64,000 nucleotides of DNA, from NCBI GenBank assembly GCA_963831535.1, contig CAWHQP010000008.1, forward strand, positions 248,001 to 312,000, in the 5' to 3' direction. The position numbers were made by a program, and so were the translations under genes. Positions 8,914-17,533 of the stretch are shown here, in pieces (within the stretch, counting starts at the first letter, position 1; each line of letters opens with the position of its first letter). This stretch comes from Bog-756 sp963831535 (GTDB lineage: Bacteria > Actinomycetota > Acidimicrobiia > Acidimicrobiales > RAAP-2). The notes beneath the pieces were generated by a model, which made no database searches, was not told where the DNA came from, and was given only the letters and a program-made list of their open reading frames with translations.

Positions 8914-9408
8914 TCAGTCCGTCGGGTAGCGGGCCACGATCTCGGCGTCCATGTCCCGAACCTGATCGGCCAGGTCCAGCACGAAGCGATCCAGCTCAGC
9001 GGCCAGGCGCTCGTCGGACAGAGCCATGATCCTCACCGCGAGAAGCGCGGCGTTGCGGGCCCCATTGACGGCGACGGTGGCCACCGGGATTCCCTTGGGC
9101 ATCTGGACCATGGCCAGGAGCGAGTCGAGGCCACCCAGATTGGCCAGGGCGATGGGCACGCCGACCACCGGCAACGGGGTGGCGGCAGCCACGACGCCGG
9201 CGAGGTGGGCGGCGCCGCCGGCGGCGGCGATGATCACCTTGATGCCGGCACCGGCCGCCGACCGGGCGAACTCCATGGTGGCATCGGGTGTCCGGTGGGC
9301 GGAGAGCACCCGGACCTGGACCGGGACACCGAATGACCGGAGGGTCTGGACTGCATCGTCCATGATCGATGCGTCGGAGGAACTTCCCATGATGATGGCA
9401 ACGGACAT
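8914..9408 (-). CDS. purE: N5-carboxyaminoimidazole ribonucleotide mutase
   Basis: 164-aa class I PurE, converting N5-CAIR to CAIR in de novo purine synthesis. Clear motifs: VAIIMGSSSDASIMDDA at the N-terminus, SAHRTPD, and the AAAGGAAHLAGVVAAAT active-site loop, then PVVGVPIALANLGGLDSLLAMVQMPKGIPVATVAV. ATG 9406-9408 gives the normal start; the longer upstream frame has no family match. purK, which supplies its substrate, is not adjacent: the gene sits alone between two LLM genes. Confidence 0.96.
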   Translation of the reverse strand: MSVAIIMGSSSDASIMDDAVQTLRSFGVPVQVRVLSAHRTPDATMEFARSAAGAGIKVIIAAAGGAAHLAGVVAAATPLPVVGVPIALANLGGLDSLLAMVQMPKGIPVATVAVNGARNAALLAVRIMALSDERLAAELDRFVLDLADQVRDMDAEIVARYPTD

Positions 9409-9596
9409 GACCGCATTCTGCCCGAAGTTGGCGACGTGGTCACAATTCCCCTTCGACAGTGGAGCGCGTTCGAACACGGGCGCCGGTACGGTGGGGCCAC
9501 CGGCGGCGGCGGGGTTCCGCCGCTCAGCTGTTTCCGTCCCCGTCCCCAGTCCTGCCCCACCCCCCATCCCGGACCCGAGTCCCCAGGAGGACCACC

Positions 9597-10504
9597 GTGC
9601 GCATCGGCGTGATGTTCGATACCGAGACCCATTTCGACGAGGTCGTGGCCCAGGTGGCCGGTCTCCATGATGCCGGCATCGAGACGGCGTGGGCCTCTCA
9701 GATCTTCGCCTTCGACGCCCTGACGGTCATCGCCGCCGTCGGTCGTGAGGTACCCGGCATCGAGTTCGGGACGGCGGTGGTACCGACCTACCCCCGCCAT
9801 CCGGTCATGCTGGCCGCCCAGACCCTGACCGTGCAGGCGGCCACTGGTGGCCGGCTGACTCTCGGTGTGGGACTCTCCCACCAGGTGGTCATCGAGAACG
9901 TGTTCGGACAGTCGTTCGAGAAGCCGGCCCGGCACATGCGTGAATATCTCTCGATCCTGATGCCCCTGTTGGCGGGCGAGCAGGCCAGTTTCGTCCGGCG
10001 AGACCATCCGCGCCTCCACGTTCGGCCCGCTCCAGATCGACGCCCCCCCTCCGCCGGTGCTGGTGGCTGCCCTCGGCACCACCATGTTGGGAATCGCCGG
10101 GCCGGATGGCCTCGGGCACCGTGACGTGGATGACCGGCCCGGTCACCATCGAATCCCATATCGTCCCCACCATCCGCGCCGCCGCTGCCGAGGCGGGACG
10201 GCCCGAGCCCCGCATCGGGGTGGGCCTGCCGGTCTGCGTCACCGCGGATGTCGACGCTGCCCGGACCCGGGCGGCCGAGCAGTTCGTCATGTACGGCGGC
10301 CTGCCCTCCTACCGGGCCATGCTGGACCGTGAGGGAGCAGAGGGCCCGGCCGATGTGGCCATCGTGGGTACCGCGGCCGAGGTCGAGGCCCAGATCCGCC
10401 GCCTGGCCGACATCGGCACCACCGATCTCATCGGCGCCCCGTTCGGCTCCGCCGAGGAGGTCAAGGCCACCGTCGGGGTGCTCGCTGGCCTGGTCGGGAC
10501 CTGA
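9597..10504 (+). CDS. LLM-class (F420/flavin-type) oxidoreductase with two frameshifts
   Basis: Second luciferase-like-fold oxidoreductase. GTG 9597 follows AGGAGG at good spacing. Segments in order: IGVMFDTETHFDEVVAQVAGL to about 9995, GETIRASTFGPLQID and VLVAALGTTMLGIAG in the next frame, then SGTVTWMTGPVTI to the stop at 10504 in the third. Single extra bases near 9996 and 10102 explain both shifts; merged length is about 301 aa. The TWMTGP motif is typical of the actinobacterial F420-type subfamily. Substrate unknown. Read away from the divergent purE. Confidence 0.87.
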
Positions 10505-10546
10505 CCGTTACCGCACGCTGGGGCCAGCGTCGGTGTGGTTCCGGCC

Positions 10547-11155
10547 TCAGCCGGCGAGCCGGGTGTGCTTGAACTCGTTCAGGTCGGGATGACCGGTGAT
10601 CAGGTCCAGGACCCGGTCGACGGTGGCCACGGCCCTGTCGGCGTCTCCCTCCGGCCGGGCCATCAGCCTCACGAAGACGGCGGCGTCACCGACGATGAAG
10701 GTCGGCACCCCGAATACGTCCAGTCTCGACACCGCGTCCTCGTGCTCGTTCCGGATCTGCTTGGCCGGCCATCCGTCGTCGACCTCGGCAAGTACGGCGT
10801 CGGCGTCCACGCCCGAACGGGTCAGGGCCTCGTGCACCACCGTGCGGTCCCGCAGATCACCGCCCTCGACGTGACGGGCCGCGAACAGGGCCCGGTGGCC
10901 GGTGAGGAACTCCTCGGGGAACCGGTCCCTCAGGACCACGCCGGCGGCGAGGGCCACCAGATCGGCCTGCTGGGCCGGGTCCTCCCACGCCGGAACGCCG
11001 CCGTCGGGAACGTGCGACTGGTTGAGGAAGAAGGGCACGAAGGTCACGTCCCACGGCGCCCCGGCCTCAAGGCCGTCGAGGATGTGTTCGTGCCCGATCC
11101 GGGCGAACGGGCAACGATAGTCCCAGGTGACGGCGAAGGTCTGGCGAGCGCTCAT
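10547..11155 (-). CDS. DsbA-family thioredoxin-fold protein
   Basis: 202-aa cytosolic protein of the DsbA/2-hydroxychromene-2-carboxylate isomerase superfamily. The active-site region reads DYRCPFARIGHEHIL, so only one cysteine remains where DsbA has CxxC. This fits a glutathione- or mycothiol-type isomerase/transferase more than a disulfide oxidase. The cis-proline loop is FGVPTFIVG. No signal peptide. ATG 11153-11155 is preferred over an upstream in-frame start because it gives the standard N-terminal strand (FAVTWDYRCPF). Confidence 0.83.
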   Translation of the reverse strand: MSARQTFAVTWDYRCPFARIGHEHILDGLEAGAPWDVTFVPFFLNQSHVPDGGVPAWEDPAQQADLVALAAGVVLRDRFPEEFLTGHRALFAARHVEGGDLRDRTVVHEALTRSGVDADAVLAEVDDGWPAKQIRNEHEDAVSRLDVFGVPTFIVGDAAVFVRLMARPEGDADRAVATVDRVLDLITGHPDLNEFKHTRLAG

Positions 11156-11296
11156 GGCTAGGCAACCCCGGTCGCGAGGGATCCATTCCTGGGCTGGGGA
11201 CAGGGGCCGGCCGTCCATGGGGCCGCCCGCCCGTCACGGAGCGTGGTCAGGGGAACGGCTGCCGTGGCAGCCGAGGCAGCTGTCGGGAGCCCTGGC

Positions 11297-11908
11297 TCAG
11301 AGAAAGCGACGTCCGATGAGTCCGATGGCCGTGCCGATGGCGGCGCCCCCGATGACATCGGAAGCATGGTGGGCCCGCAGGTGCAACCGGCTGACACCCA
11401 CAAGTGTGGCCGCGGTGAACAGGAGGGCGTTGCCACCCCGGTCCCCCCGCTGGCTCATGACGGTGACGGCGCAGAAGGCAGCCAGGGTGTGGCCGCTGGG
11501 GAAGCTGCTCGAGGTGGGAACGCGGACCGGGACCCCGGCTGCACTGAGCTCGAGTCCATCCGGGTCCGGCCGACTTCGGCCCACCACGGCCTTCAGGGTG
11601 CGGTTGACGATCGTGGACTCGACACCGGCGATGCCGAGGGCCCGCACGGCACGGGCGCGTTCGGGACCGGTGTGCCGGGCACGCCACACCGTGGTCGCCG
11701 CCCACATGATTCCGTGGTCACCGAGGCCGGTCACCACTTTGGCCATGCCGTCGAGCGCCGGTTTGCCCCGCAGGGGTTCGAACCAGGCGTCGACCCGATC
11801 ATCGACGAGGTGCACCAGCGCGGCCAGGCCGGTTGGCCCCGGACCGGTGTCACTGGCGGTCGGCACCGTCCGGTCGTCGGGCGACTCACCCGGGTCGAAG
11901 TCGGTCAT
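11297..11908 (-). CDS. PAP2-family phosphatase
   Basis: 203-aa phosphatidic-acid-phosphatase-type membrane phosphatase. The three catalytic motifs are present: KAVVGRSRP, SFPSGHT and SRLHLRAHHASDVIGG, with hydrophobic segments around motifs 2 and 3. Probable substrates are lipid phosphates or isoprenoid pyrophosphates; the sequence does not settle which. The start overlaps the stop of the nuclease gene upstream in ATGA, so translation is coupled although the functions look unrelated. Confidence 0.87.
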   Translation of the reverse strand: MTDFDPGESPDDRTVPTASDTGPGPTGLAALVHLVDDRVDAWFEPLRGKPALDGMAKVVTGLGDHGIMWAATTVWRARHTGPERARAVRALGIAGVESTIVNRTLKAVVGRSRPDPDGLELSAAGVPVRVPTSSSFPSGHTLAAFCAVTVMSQRGDRGGNALLFTAATLVGVSRLHLRAHHASDVIGGAAIGTAIGLIGRRFL

Positions 11909-12726
11909 GCCGCACCCCCGACGGTGGCCCCGAGGGTGACGGCTGCTTGCGCCGGATTGCCACCGAAGGCCGGGCAAAAGGCCTGGAATCGGCAGAAGCG
12001 GCACAGTGGCGAGGTCCGGGGACGGAAGTCTTCGTCCCGGCAGGCCCGCTCGATGGCCGACCAGACGGCCAGGGTCTTGACCCGCTGGCCTCGTACGGCC
12101 TGTTCCGACGGCTCGGCGACGATGGTGGTGGGCTCTTTCAGGTGGAGCAGTCTGACCTCGACCGGGCGGCGTCCGAGGACCTCCTGGCAGAGCAGGGCGT
12201 AGATGTGGACTCCGATGAGCTTGGCGTGTTCGAAGGCGGGTGACGGTGCTGCCCCCGTCTTGTAGTCGATGACCACCAGCTCGCCGTCGGAGGTGCGGTC
12301 GAGGCGGTCGATGATGCCCCGGAGCCGGACGCCACCCACCCGGGCCTCGAGCATGAGCTCGATGCCCACCGAGGTGACCTCGTTCGGATCCTCGAGGGCG
12401 AACTCGTTGTCCACCAGGACCTCGCACTCGGAGCGGAACTGATCGGCCTGGTCCTTCGAGAGGGCCAGCGCCAGGTACTCGGGGTCCTCGTGGAGGTCGA
12501 CCCAGGTCCGGTCCAGCTCGGCGCGTGCCGCAGCGGGGGTCCGGTGGCCGCGCTCGTGGCACCAGAACAACCGCTCGAGCACGCGGTGCACGAACGTGCC
12601 CTTCACGGTCCATACCGTGGGCAGTTCAGGGAGGTGGTCGATGGTGTTGAACCGGAAGGCCAGGGCGCAGTCCCGAAAGGACGTCACCTTGGAGGGGGAC
12701 AGGGTACGGGGTAGTTCGAAGGGCAC
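11905..12726 (-). CDS. RecB/Cas4-like PD-(D/E)XK nuclease with Fe-S cluster cysteines
   Basis: 273-aa nuclease of the RecB-like PDDEXK_1 family. Active-site residues are His47 (GTFVHRVLE), Asp140 (GIIDRLDR), and Asp154 with Lys156 (VVIDYKTG). Cys20 plus Cys242, Cys245 and Cys251 (LCRFCRFQAFC) form the pattern that binds a 4Fe-4S cluster in Cas4 and AddB. No helicase domain is attached and no CRISPR genes are nearby, so a stand-alone DNA repair role is likely. Coupled by ATGA to the PAP2 gene. Confidence 0.9.
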   Translation of the reverse strand: MPFELPRTLSPSKVTSFRDCALAFRFNTIDHLPELPTVWTVKGTFVHRVLERLFWCHERGHRTPAAARAELDRTWVDLHEDPEYLALALSKDQADQFRSECEVLVDNEFALEDPNEVTSVGIELMLEARVGGVRLRGIIDRLDRTSDGELVVIDYKTGAAPSPAFEHAKLIGVHIYALLCQEVLGRRPVEVRLLHLKEPTTIVAEPSEQAVRGQRVKTLAVWSAIERACRDEDFRPRTSPLCRFCRFQAFCPAFGGNPAQAAVTLGATVGGAA

Positions 12727-12735
12727 CGGTACAGA

Positions 12736-13653
12736 CTACGACGAGGGTGTAGCGCCGCCGGGGTCCTGGTCGGGCGAGAAGGCGTCGATGACCGCGCCGG
12801 CCACGGCGCCGGGAGCCTGTAGGGGCCCGAAGTGGCCCATGTCCGCCAGGACCTCGACCCGTGCGTGGGGAACCGGTTCGGCGTCTGCGACCATGAGATT
12901 CTCCCCGAAGGCGTCGGTCTGCTCCCCGCAGCAGAACGTGACCGGGCAGGTGACCTCGGCAAGGTGGGCGAAGGCGTTGTGCAAACCGGCGGCGGCGAAG
13001 GTGTCGGCCTCGTCTTCCCGGCGGCAACGCAGCTGGACGGCCCGTCCGTCGCCCCCCTCCGAGACCGGCACGAGTTCGAATCCGCCCTGGACGTAGAGCC
13101 GGAGAGCTTCGTGGTCGAGCGCGGCGTACGGCGGTTTGGATGCGTAGTTGGCCAGGGCCGCTTCGGCCGAGGGAAACGACGAACGGCGGCGGCGGGCGGC
13201 CTCGGCCAGCGGATTGCTGGCGGCCACGACCGCCCGCGCCGCGTCGGGCATCACCACCGGCTCGAAGCAGAACAGGGACCCGAACAGGCCGGGCCGCGCT
13301 TGCTCGGCCAGGAGCACCGTGGCCCCGCCGCAGGAGTGGCCGAAACCGTACGGCTCCCGCAGCCCGAGGTGGTCCACGACCGTGAGGACATCGGTGGTGA
13401 ACCCGGACCAGGCGAAGTCACCGTCGGTCGGCCGGTCGGACCGGCCGTGACCGCGCAGGTCAAGACCCCAGCACCGGAACCGTCGCCCGAGGGCCCGGGC
13501 CAGAGGGCCGAAGGGCTCGGCGCACATGCCGGTGGCATGAACGAGTAGGAGGTCGGGGCCGTGGCCTCCGAAGTCGTAGACGGCGACGCCCACCCCGTCA
13601 GGAGTGGTGCAGCGGTCCCGGACCGGTTCATCGGGCAGCCGGGTGTCGCTCAT
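12736..13653 (-). CDS. Alpha/beta hydrolase
   Basis: 305-aa alpha/beta-hydrolase-fold enzyme. Oxyanion region HATGMCAEPFGPL, GLDLRGHGRSDRP, nucleophile elbow GFGHSCGG (Ser107), an acidic residue in FCCGEQTDAFGE and the terminal histidine in DMGHFGPL. The cysteine after the nucleophile is uncommon but tolerated. No signal peptide. It starts just upstream of the nuclease gene on the same strand (10-base gap), so it may be the first gene of a three-gene unit with the nuclease and PAP2 genes. Substrate unknown. Confidence 0.87.
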   Translation of the reverse strand: MSDTRLPDEPVRDRCTTPDGVGVAVYDFGGHGPDLLLVHATGMCAEPFGPLARALGRRFRCWGLDLRGHGRSDRPTDGDFAWSGFTTDVLTVVDHLGLREPYGFGHSCGGATVLLAEQARPGLFGSLFCFEPVVMPDAARAVVAASNPLAEAARRRRSSFPSAEAALANYASKPPYAALDHEALRLYVQGGFELVPVSEGGDGRAVQLRCRREDEADTFAAAGLHNAFAHLAEVTCPVTFCCGEQTDAFGENLMVADAEPVPHARVEVLADMGHFGPLQAPGAVAGAVIDAFSPDQDPGGATPSS

Positions 13654-13789
13654 GACGCCGTCTCGATATGCACCAGGGCGACGGTAGTCGGGGGCGATCC
13701 GCGCCGGGGCCGGGCCGGGGGTGGGACAGGTCCCAGCGCCTCGACGGTGTACGTTCTCGCCGACCCTAGCGACTAGACATTGGGGACTT

Positions 13790-14398
13790 ATGGAGAACTT
13801 TCTCGCCGACCACGGCTATCTGGCCGTCTTCGTCCTGAGCTTCATCTCATCGATGGGGCTACCGGTCGGGGCCGAGGTGGCGCTCATCTACGGCGGGGCC
13901 CTGGCCAGCGGGCAGTTGACGACCGGACACCACCAGCTCAGCCTGGTGGCGGTGATCGTGGTGGCGGTGGTGGCCGAGGTGCTGGGCTCGCTGGCCGGCT
14001 ATCTCATCGGCTACTTCGGCGGGAGGCCCCTGGTGGACAGGGTGGGCAAGTACGTCCTGTTGACGCACAAGGACCTCGATCGGGCCGAGGCCTGGCTGGA
14101 CCGGCGTGGCGATCCGTTCGTGCTGTTCGGCCGGTTCATCCCCCTGCTGCGGTCGTTCGTGTCGTTCGCCGCCGGCCTCGGCGAGATGGCCATCGCCAAG
14201 TTCGTCGTCTTCACCGTGATCGGGTGCACCATCTGGTGCACGGCGCTGGTCAGCCTGGGGTACTCCCTGGGGAGCAGCTACGCCAAGGTTCTGAAGGCGT
14301 TCAGCGACATCGGTTATGTGCTTGCCGCCCTCGCCGTGGTGGGCGTGGTGATCCTGTTCATCCACCGGATCCGGATCGTGCGCCAGGAGCGACACTGA
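13790..14398 (+). CDS. DedA-family membrane protein
   Basis: 202-aa inner-membrane protein of the DedA/SNARE-associated family; members act in lipid-carrier flipping and membrane homeostasis. The signature GRFIPLLRSFVSFAAGLGEM, GYLIGYFGG and several hydrophobic segments including the C-terminal VLAALAVVGVVILFIHRIR are clear. ATG 13790 is preferred over upstream in-frame starts because it places the first hydrophobic helix normally. Divergent from the alpha/beta hydrolase gene. Confidence 0.9.
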   Translation: MENFLADHGYLAVFVLSFISSMGLPVGAEVALIYGGALASGQLTTGHHQLSLVAVIVVAVVAEVLGSLAGYLIGYFGGRPLVDRVGKYVLLTHKDLDRAEAWLDRRGDPFVLFGRFIPLLRSFVSFAAGLGEMAIAKFVVFTVIGCTIWCTALVSLGYSLGSSYAKVLKAFSDIGYVLAALAVVGVVILFIHRIRIVRQERH

Positions 14399-14454
14399 AC
14401 CGGGCCCGCCCGGCCTCGGCCCGTCGGGCCGCCCTCCGAGCCTCGGAGCACCTC

Positions 14455-14745
14455 GTGCGCTCCGACACCTGGAACGGGCTGCGGGCGGGTGACCGTGTGC
14501 GGGTTTCCGACCTCCCCCTCCGGGGTGCTGAGTGGAGGTTCCTGGCCCACGTCTTGAACAGCCACAACGGGACCGAGTCCATCGAGGTGGCCGGTGGGCG
14601 GCCGGGAGAGAACAGGATCCGGTCCTTCGGCCCCGACCGCATTTTCGCTGTCACCGGGAAGAACAGGGGTGGCCGGAGCGGTGTTCGTGGCCCGGCGGCG
14701 GGGGAGTTGTCCCTCGCCGAGGCCCCACAACTCCCGTTGGGGTGA
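14455..14745 (+). CDS. Small conserved-looking protein (DUF7246-like)
   Basis: About 96-aa protein with a compact beta-rich core: LRAGDRVRVSDLPLRGAEWRFLAHVLNS, then ESIEVAGGRPGENRIRSFGPDRIFAV. This matches my memory of a small actinobacterial family of unknown function (DUF7246), an assignment I could not check. GTG 14455 with GGAG 8 bases upstream is the best start. The long in-frame extension upstream is an overlap with dedA and is not used. Same strand as dedA, 56 bases downstream. Confidence 0.6.
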   Translation: MRSDTWNGLRAGDRVRVSDLPLRGAEWRFLAHVLNSHNGTESIEVAGGRPGENRIRSFGPDRIFAVTGKNRGGRSGVRGPAAGELSLAEAPQLPLG

Positions 14746-14871
14746 GCCGGCTCCTATCGGTGAGGGCGACGCGGCCCGCCCGAAGGCCGGCGTCCCGACC
14801 TGCCGACGACGACCGGCCGTCGATCTGGAATCCCGGACCGGCGGGGTGCCGGTCGCTGTAGGGTGCCCGTG

Positions 14872-15687
14872 ATGGCCACGATCGTGTTTTTCCACGCCCA
14901 TCCCGACGACGAGGCCATCGCCACGGCAGGAACCATGGCCTCCCTCGCCGACCAGGGACACCGGGTTGTGCTGGTCACCGCCACCCGCGGCGAGTTGGGG
15001 GAGGTCCCCGACGGCCTGCTCGCCCCCGGGGAGACCCTGGCCGAGCGGCGCCGACTCGAACTTGATGAGGCCTGCCGCGTCCTCGGCGTGGCCCGTCACG
15101 CCTACTTGGACTACCTCGACTCGGGCATGGCCGGTGAGGATTCCAACCTACGTCCCGGCAGCTTCGCCGGAGCAGACGTCGACGAGGCCGCCGCGGCTCT
15201 GGCCGCCATTCTCGACGGCGAGACCGCTGCCGTGCTGGTTACCTACGACGAGCACGGCGGCTACGGACATCCGGATCACGTCCAGGTCCACCGGGTGGGG
15301 GTGGCCGCGGCCGAGCTGGCCTCGACGCCGGTCCTGTATTTCTCGACGATGAACCGAGACCTGGTCCAGGACCTGAGCAACCAGGTGGCCGACACCGGGT
15401 GGGAGCCCCCTGATGGGGGCCCCGACGGAGCGGACACGATGGGGGAACCGGCCAGCCGGATCACTACGGCGGTGGACGTGTCCCCGTGGATCGAGCGCAA
15501 ACGGAAGGCCATGCAGGCCCATGCCAGCCAGATCGCCGAGGACAGTTTCTTCCTGTCCATGCCGGACGACGTCTTCTCGATGGTCTGGGGGCGGGAATGG
15601 TACATCCGGATACGGCCGGAGCCCCAGGGTTCCGGGCCCGACCACTGGGAGCCGGCACTCCTCTTGGACATCACCATGCCGTCATGA
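14872..15687 (+). CDS. PIG-L/LmbE-family deacetylase (MshB-like fold)
   Basis: 271-aa zinc deacetylase of the LmbE/PIG-L family that hydrolyses N-acetylglucosaminyl or related amides. Zinc motif FHAHPDDEAIATAGT at the N-terminus, TATRGELGEVPDG, LDYLDSGMAG, and the second metal motif YGHPDH. It is distinct from the Mca at 4.4 kb (no ESSKGA after the zinc motif). It could be MshB of mycothiol synthesis or a related detoxifying amidase; the sequence does not decide. ATG 14872 is chosen; GTG 14863 is also in frame. The stop overlaps the next ORF in ATGA. Confidence 0.87.
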   Translation: MATIVFFHAHPDDEAIATAGTMASLADQGHRVVLVTATRGELGEVPDGLLAPGETLAERRRLELDEACRVLGVARHAYLDYLDSGMAGEDSNLRPGSFAGADVDEAAAALAAILDGETAAVLVTYDEHGGYGHPDHVQVHRVGVAAAELASTPVLYFSTMNRDLVQDLSNQVADTGWEPPDGGPDGADTMGEPASRITTAVDVSPWIERKRKAMQAHASQIAEDSFFLSMPDDVFSMVWGREWYIRIRPEPQGSGPDHWEPALLLDITMPS

Positions 15688-15863
15688 CCACGCACCACCG
15701 GGTGTTGCGGGTGCACGGGGGGCGGCTGGTGGTGGACGAACGCCGCCTCGAGTTGGAGACCGGGCTAGATGCCGTCGCCGCCGAGGGCTTCGAACTGGTC
15801 AACTCGTTCACCGTCGACGACAACGTCTACCTGGTCCTCCGTCGGTCCGATCCGGGGCCGTAG
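15684..15863 (+). CDS. Small DUF4177-like protein
   Basis: 59-aa protein whose ATG overlaps the stop of the LmbE gene (ATGA), which supports real translation. The sequence alternates short strands with one helix and contains AAEGFELVNSF before YLVLRR, the pattern of the DUF4177 group (a GWELV-type motif between two strands). Function unknown; cytosolic. Its tight coupling to the deacetylase suggests joint expression. Confidence 0.55.
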   Translation: MTTHHRVLRVHGGRLVVDERRLELETGLDAVAAEGFELVNSFTVDDNVYLVLRRSDPGP

Positions 15864-15942
15864 CGCCGTCCGGAGCGAGGCCCGGCGACAGGATGTGAGA
15901 TCGGGGAGTTCTGGGGACCGGACTCCATGGCCCGGTGCCCGA

Positions 15943-17430
15943 TCAGTACTCGGTCACCGATTGGATGGACACCACCCGGTTGCGCCCGGACTCCTTGGCC
16001 CGATAGAGCGCCTGGTCGGCCCGCTCGATGAGCGCCGTGGTGTCCTCGATCCCGTCCCAACTGGTGAGGCCGGCCGACAAGGTGATCCCGACGTCGGTGG
16101 TGGCATCGCGACCACCCTCGCGGAGCTTGTCGAGGAGATGGTGGCCTCCCAGAATGTCGGTGTCAGGCAGGACCAGACAGAACTCCTCCCCGCCGTAGCG
16201 GACAACCAGGTCCTGGCCCCGGATGTTGGAGACCATGAGTGCGGCGACTGACCGCAGCAGGGTGTCGCCGGCCACGTGGCCGTACCGGTCGTTGTACTGC
16301 TTGAAGTGGTCGAGGTCGATCATGGCCACGGTGAGCGGAGAGTCGGAGCGCAAGGCATGCTCCATCTCGATCTCGATGCGCTCGTAGAGGGTGCGCCTGT
16401 TGGCCAGTCCGGTCAGTGGGTCGGTACGGCTCTCCGCCTGCAGTCCGCTGACGAAATTGGCCCGGCTGGTCACCCGGAGGAAGGCCGCGGCGATGAGGTC
16501 GGCCGCCTCTTCGGTGCGGAGTTGGGAGGAGCCGCCGATCTCCTTGCGCTCGACGACCAGTACCAGCTCCCCGGCGGTGCAGTAGCCGATGGGGATCACG
16601 CAGTGGGTGGGCGTGACGACGACGGCGTCGGTGCGGAGCGCGTGGGGGAGTTCGGCCAAGGAGGCCAGGTCGGCGGCGTCGTCCCGAGAGTCGGGCCAGG
16701 CGCCCAAGTTGACGAATCGGCCAACCCGCCCGTCCCGGGCCAGAACGGCCACCCGTTCGGCGGGAAGGATCTCCGGCACCAGGGGGAGACCACGGCTGAG
16801 GATGTTCTGGATCCCGTCGGCCGAGGTGGCACCCTCGGGGTCCTGTCCGTCTATGGCCTCGTTGAGGCTGGCTATGGCGTGGCGGTAGTTGACGGACTGG
16901 TTGAGGGTGCCCACGGTTCTGGCCGTGATCCACGTGATGATCACGATGGTCGAGGCGTAGACCAGCACCACGGCCGAAAGGTCGGAGCCGCGGATGCCGC
17001 CGACCCAACTGACCACGGCGATCAGGGCGACCGTGTAGGCGTCGATGCCGATGCGCATCCACCGGTCGCCGATGACGCTGATGAAGATCACGCCGACCAT
17101 CACCGCAGGGGTGTAGGTGCCGAAGGTGGTCGATGATCCGAGCTCGATGAGACCGAGGGCGGCCAGGGCCAGGCAGACCATGACGAACACCAGACCGGCA
17201 TGGGTGGCGATGTCGAACTTCTTGGTCGTCAGGACCATGAAGAAGGCGGCGTAGACCACCGAGACGAGGATGCAGACCACGGCGGCGTCGATGTACATCC
17301 ATCGGATGGGACGGTGCCCGACAAGGTTCACCGTGACCAGGAGGGGGATGACGATGGACACGGCGATCAGTCCCGATACCAGCCCTTCGCGGAACTGGTG
17401 CTCCGTCGGTCGGTGGAGATCGAACTTCAC
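15943..17430 (-). CDS. Membrane diguanylate cyclase (GGDEF)
   Basis: 495-aa c-di-GMP synthase. About six hydrophobic segments in residues 18-190 form a membrane sensor of no recognised type. A soluble linker region with GAF-like composition follows (about 200-330), then a GGDEF domain starting at DPLTGLANRR. The active site reads YGGEEF, and the inhibitory I-site RGQD lies five residues before it, so catalytic and feedback sites both look intact. GTG start at 17428-17430. No EAL domain, unlike the four GGDEF proteins later in the window. Confidence 0.9.
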   Translation of the reverse strand: MKFDLHRPTEHQFREGLVSGLIAVSIVIPLLVTVNLVGHRPIRWMYIDAAVVCILVSVVYAAFFMVLTTKKFDIATHAGLVFVMVCLALAALGLIELGSSTTFGTYTPAVMVGVIFISVIGDRWMRIGIDAYTVALIAVVSWVGGIRGSDLSAVVLVYASTIVIITWITARTVGTLNQSVNYRHAIASLNEAIDGQDPEGATSADGIQNILSRGLPLVPEILPAERVAVLARDGRVGRFVNLGAWPDSRDDAADLASLAELPHALRTDAVVVTPTHCVIPIGYCTAGELVLVVERKEIGGSSQLRTEEAADLIAAAFLRVTSRANFVSGLQAESRTDPLTGLANRRTLYERIEIEMEHALRSDSPLTVAMIDLDHFKQYNDRYGHVAGDTLLRSVAALMVSNIRGQDLVVRYGGEEFCLVLPDTDILGGHHLLDKLREGGRDATTDVGITLSAGLTSWDGIEDTTALIERADQALYRAKESGRNRVVSIQSVTEY

Positions 17431-17533
17431 TCACCCGGTATCGGCTCCGGCTGTGCGTTCCTTGAGAGGGGCCATGCTGCAGTCGGGTGCAATATTGCTG
17501 GGCACGGTGGCCCCGGGCCCGGCCGCACGTGGG

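Noticed and set aside
11905..12726. Cas4 of a CRISPR system
   Set aside because: The nuclease fits the RecB/Cas4 superfamily but no repeats, spacers or other cas genes are seen nearby.
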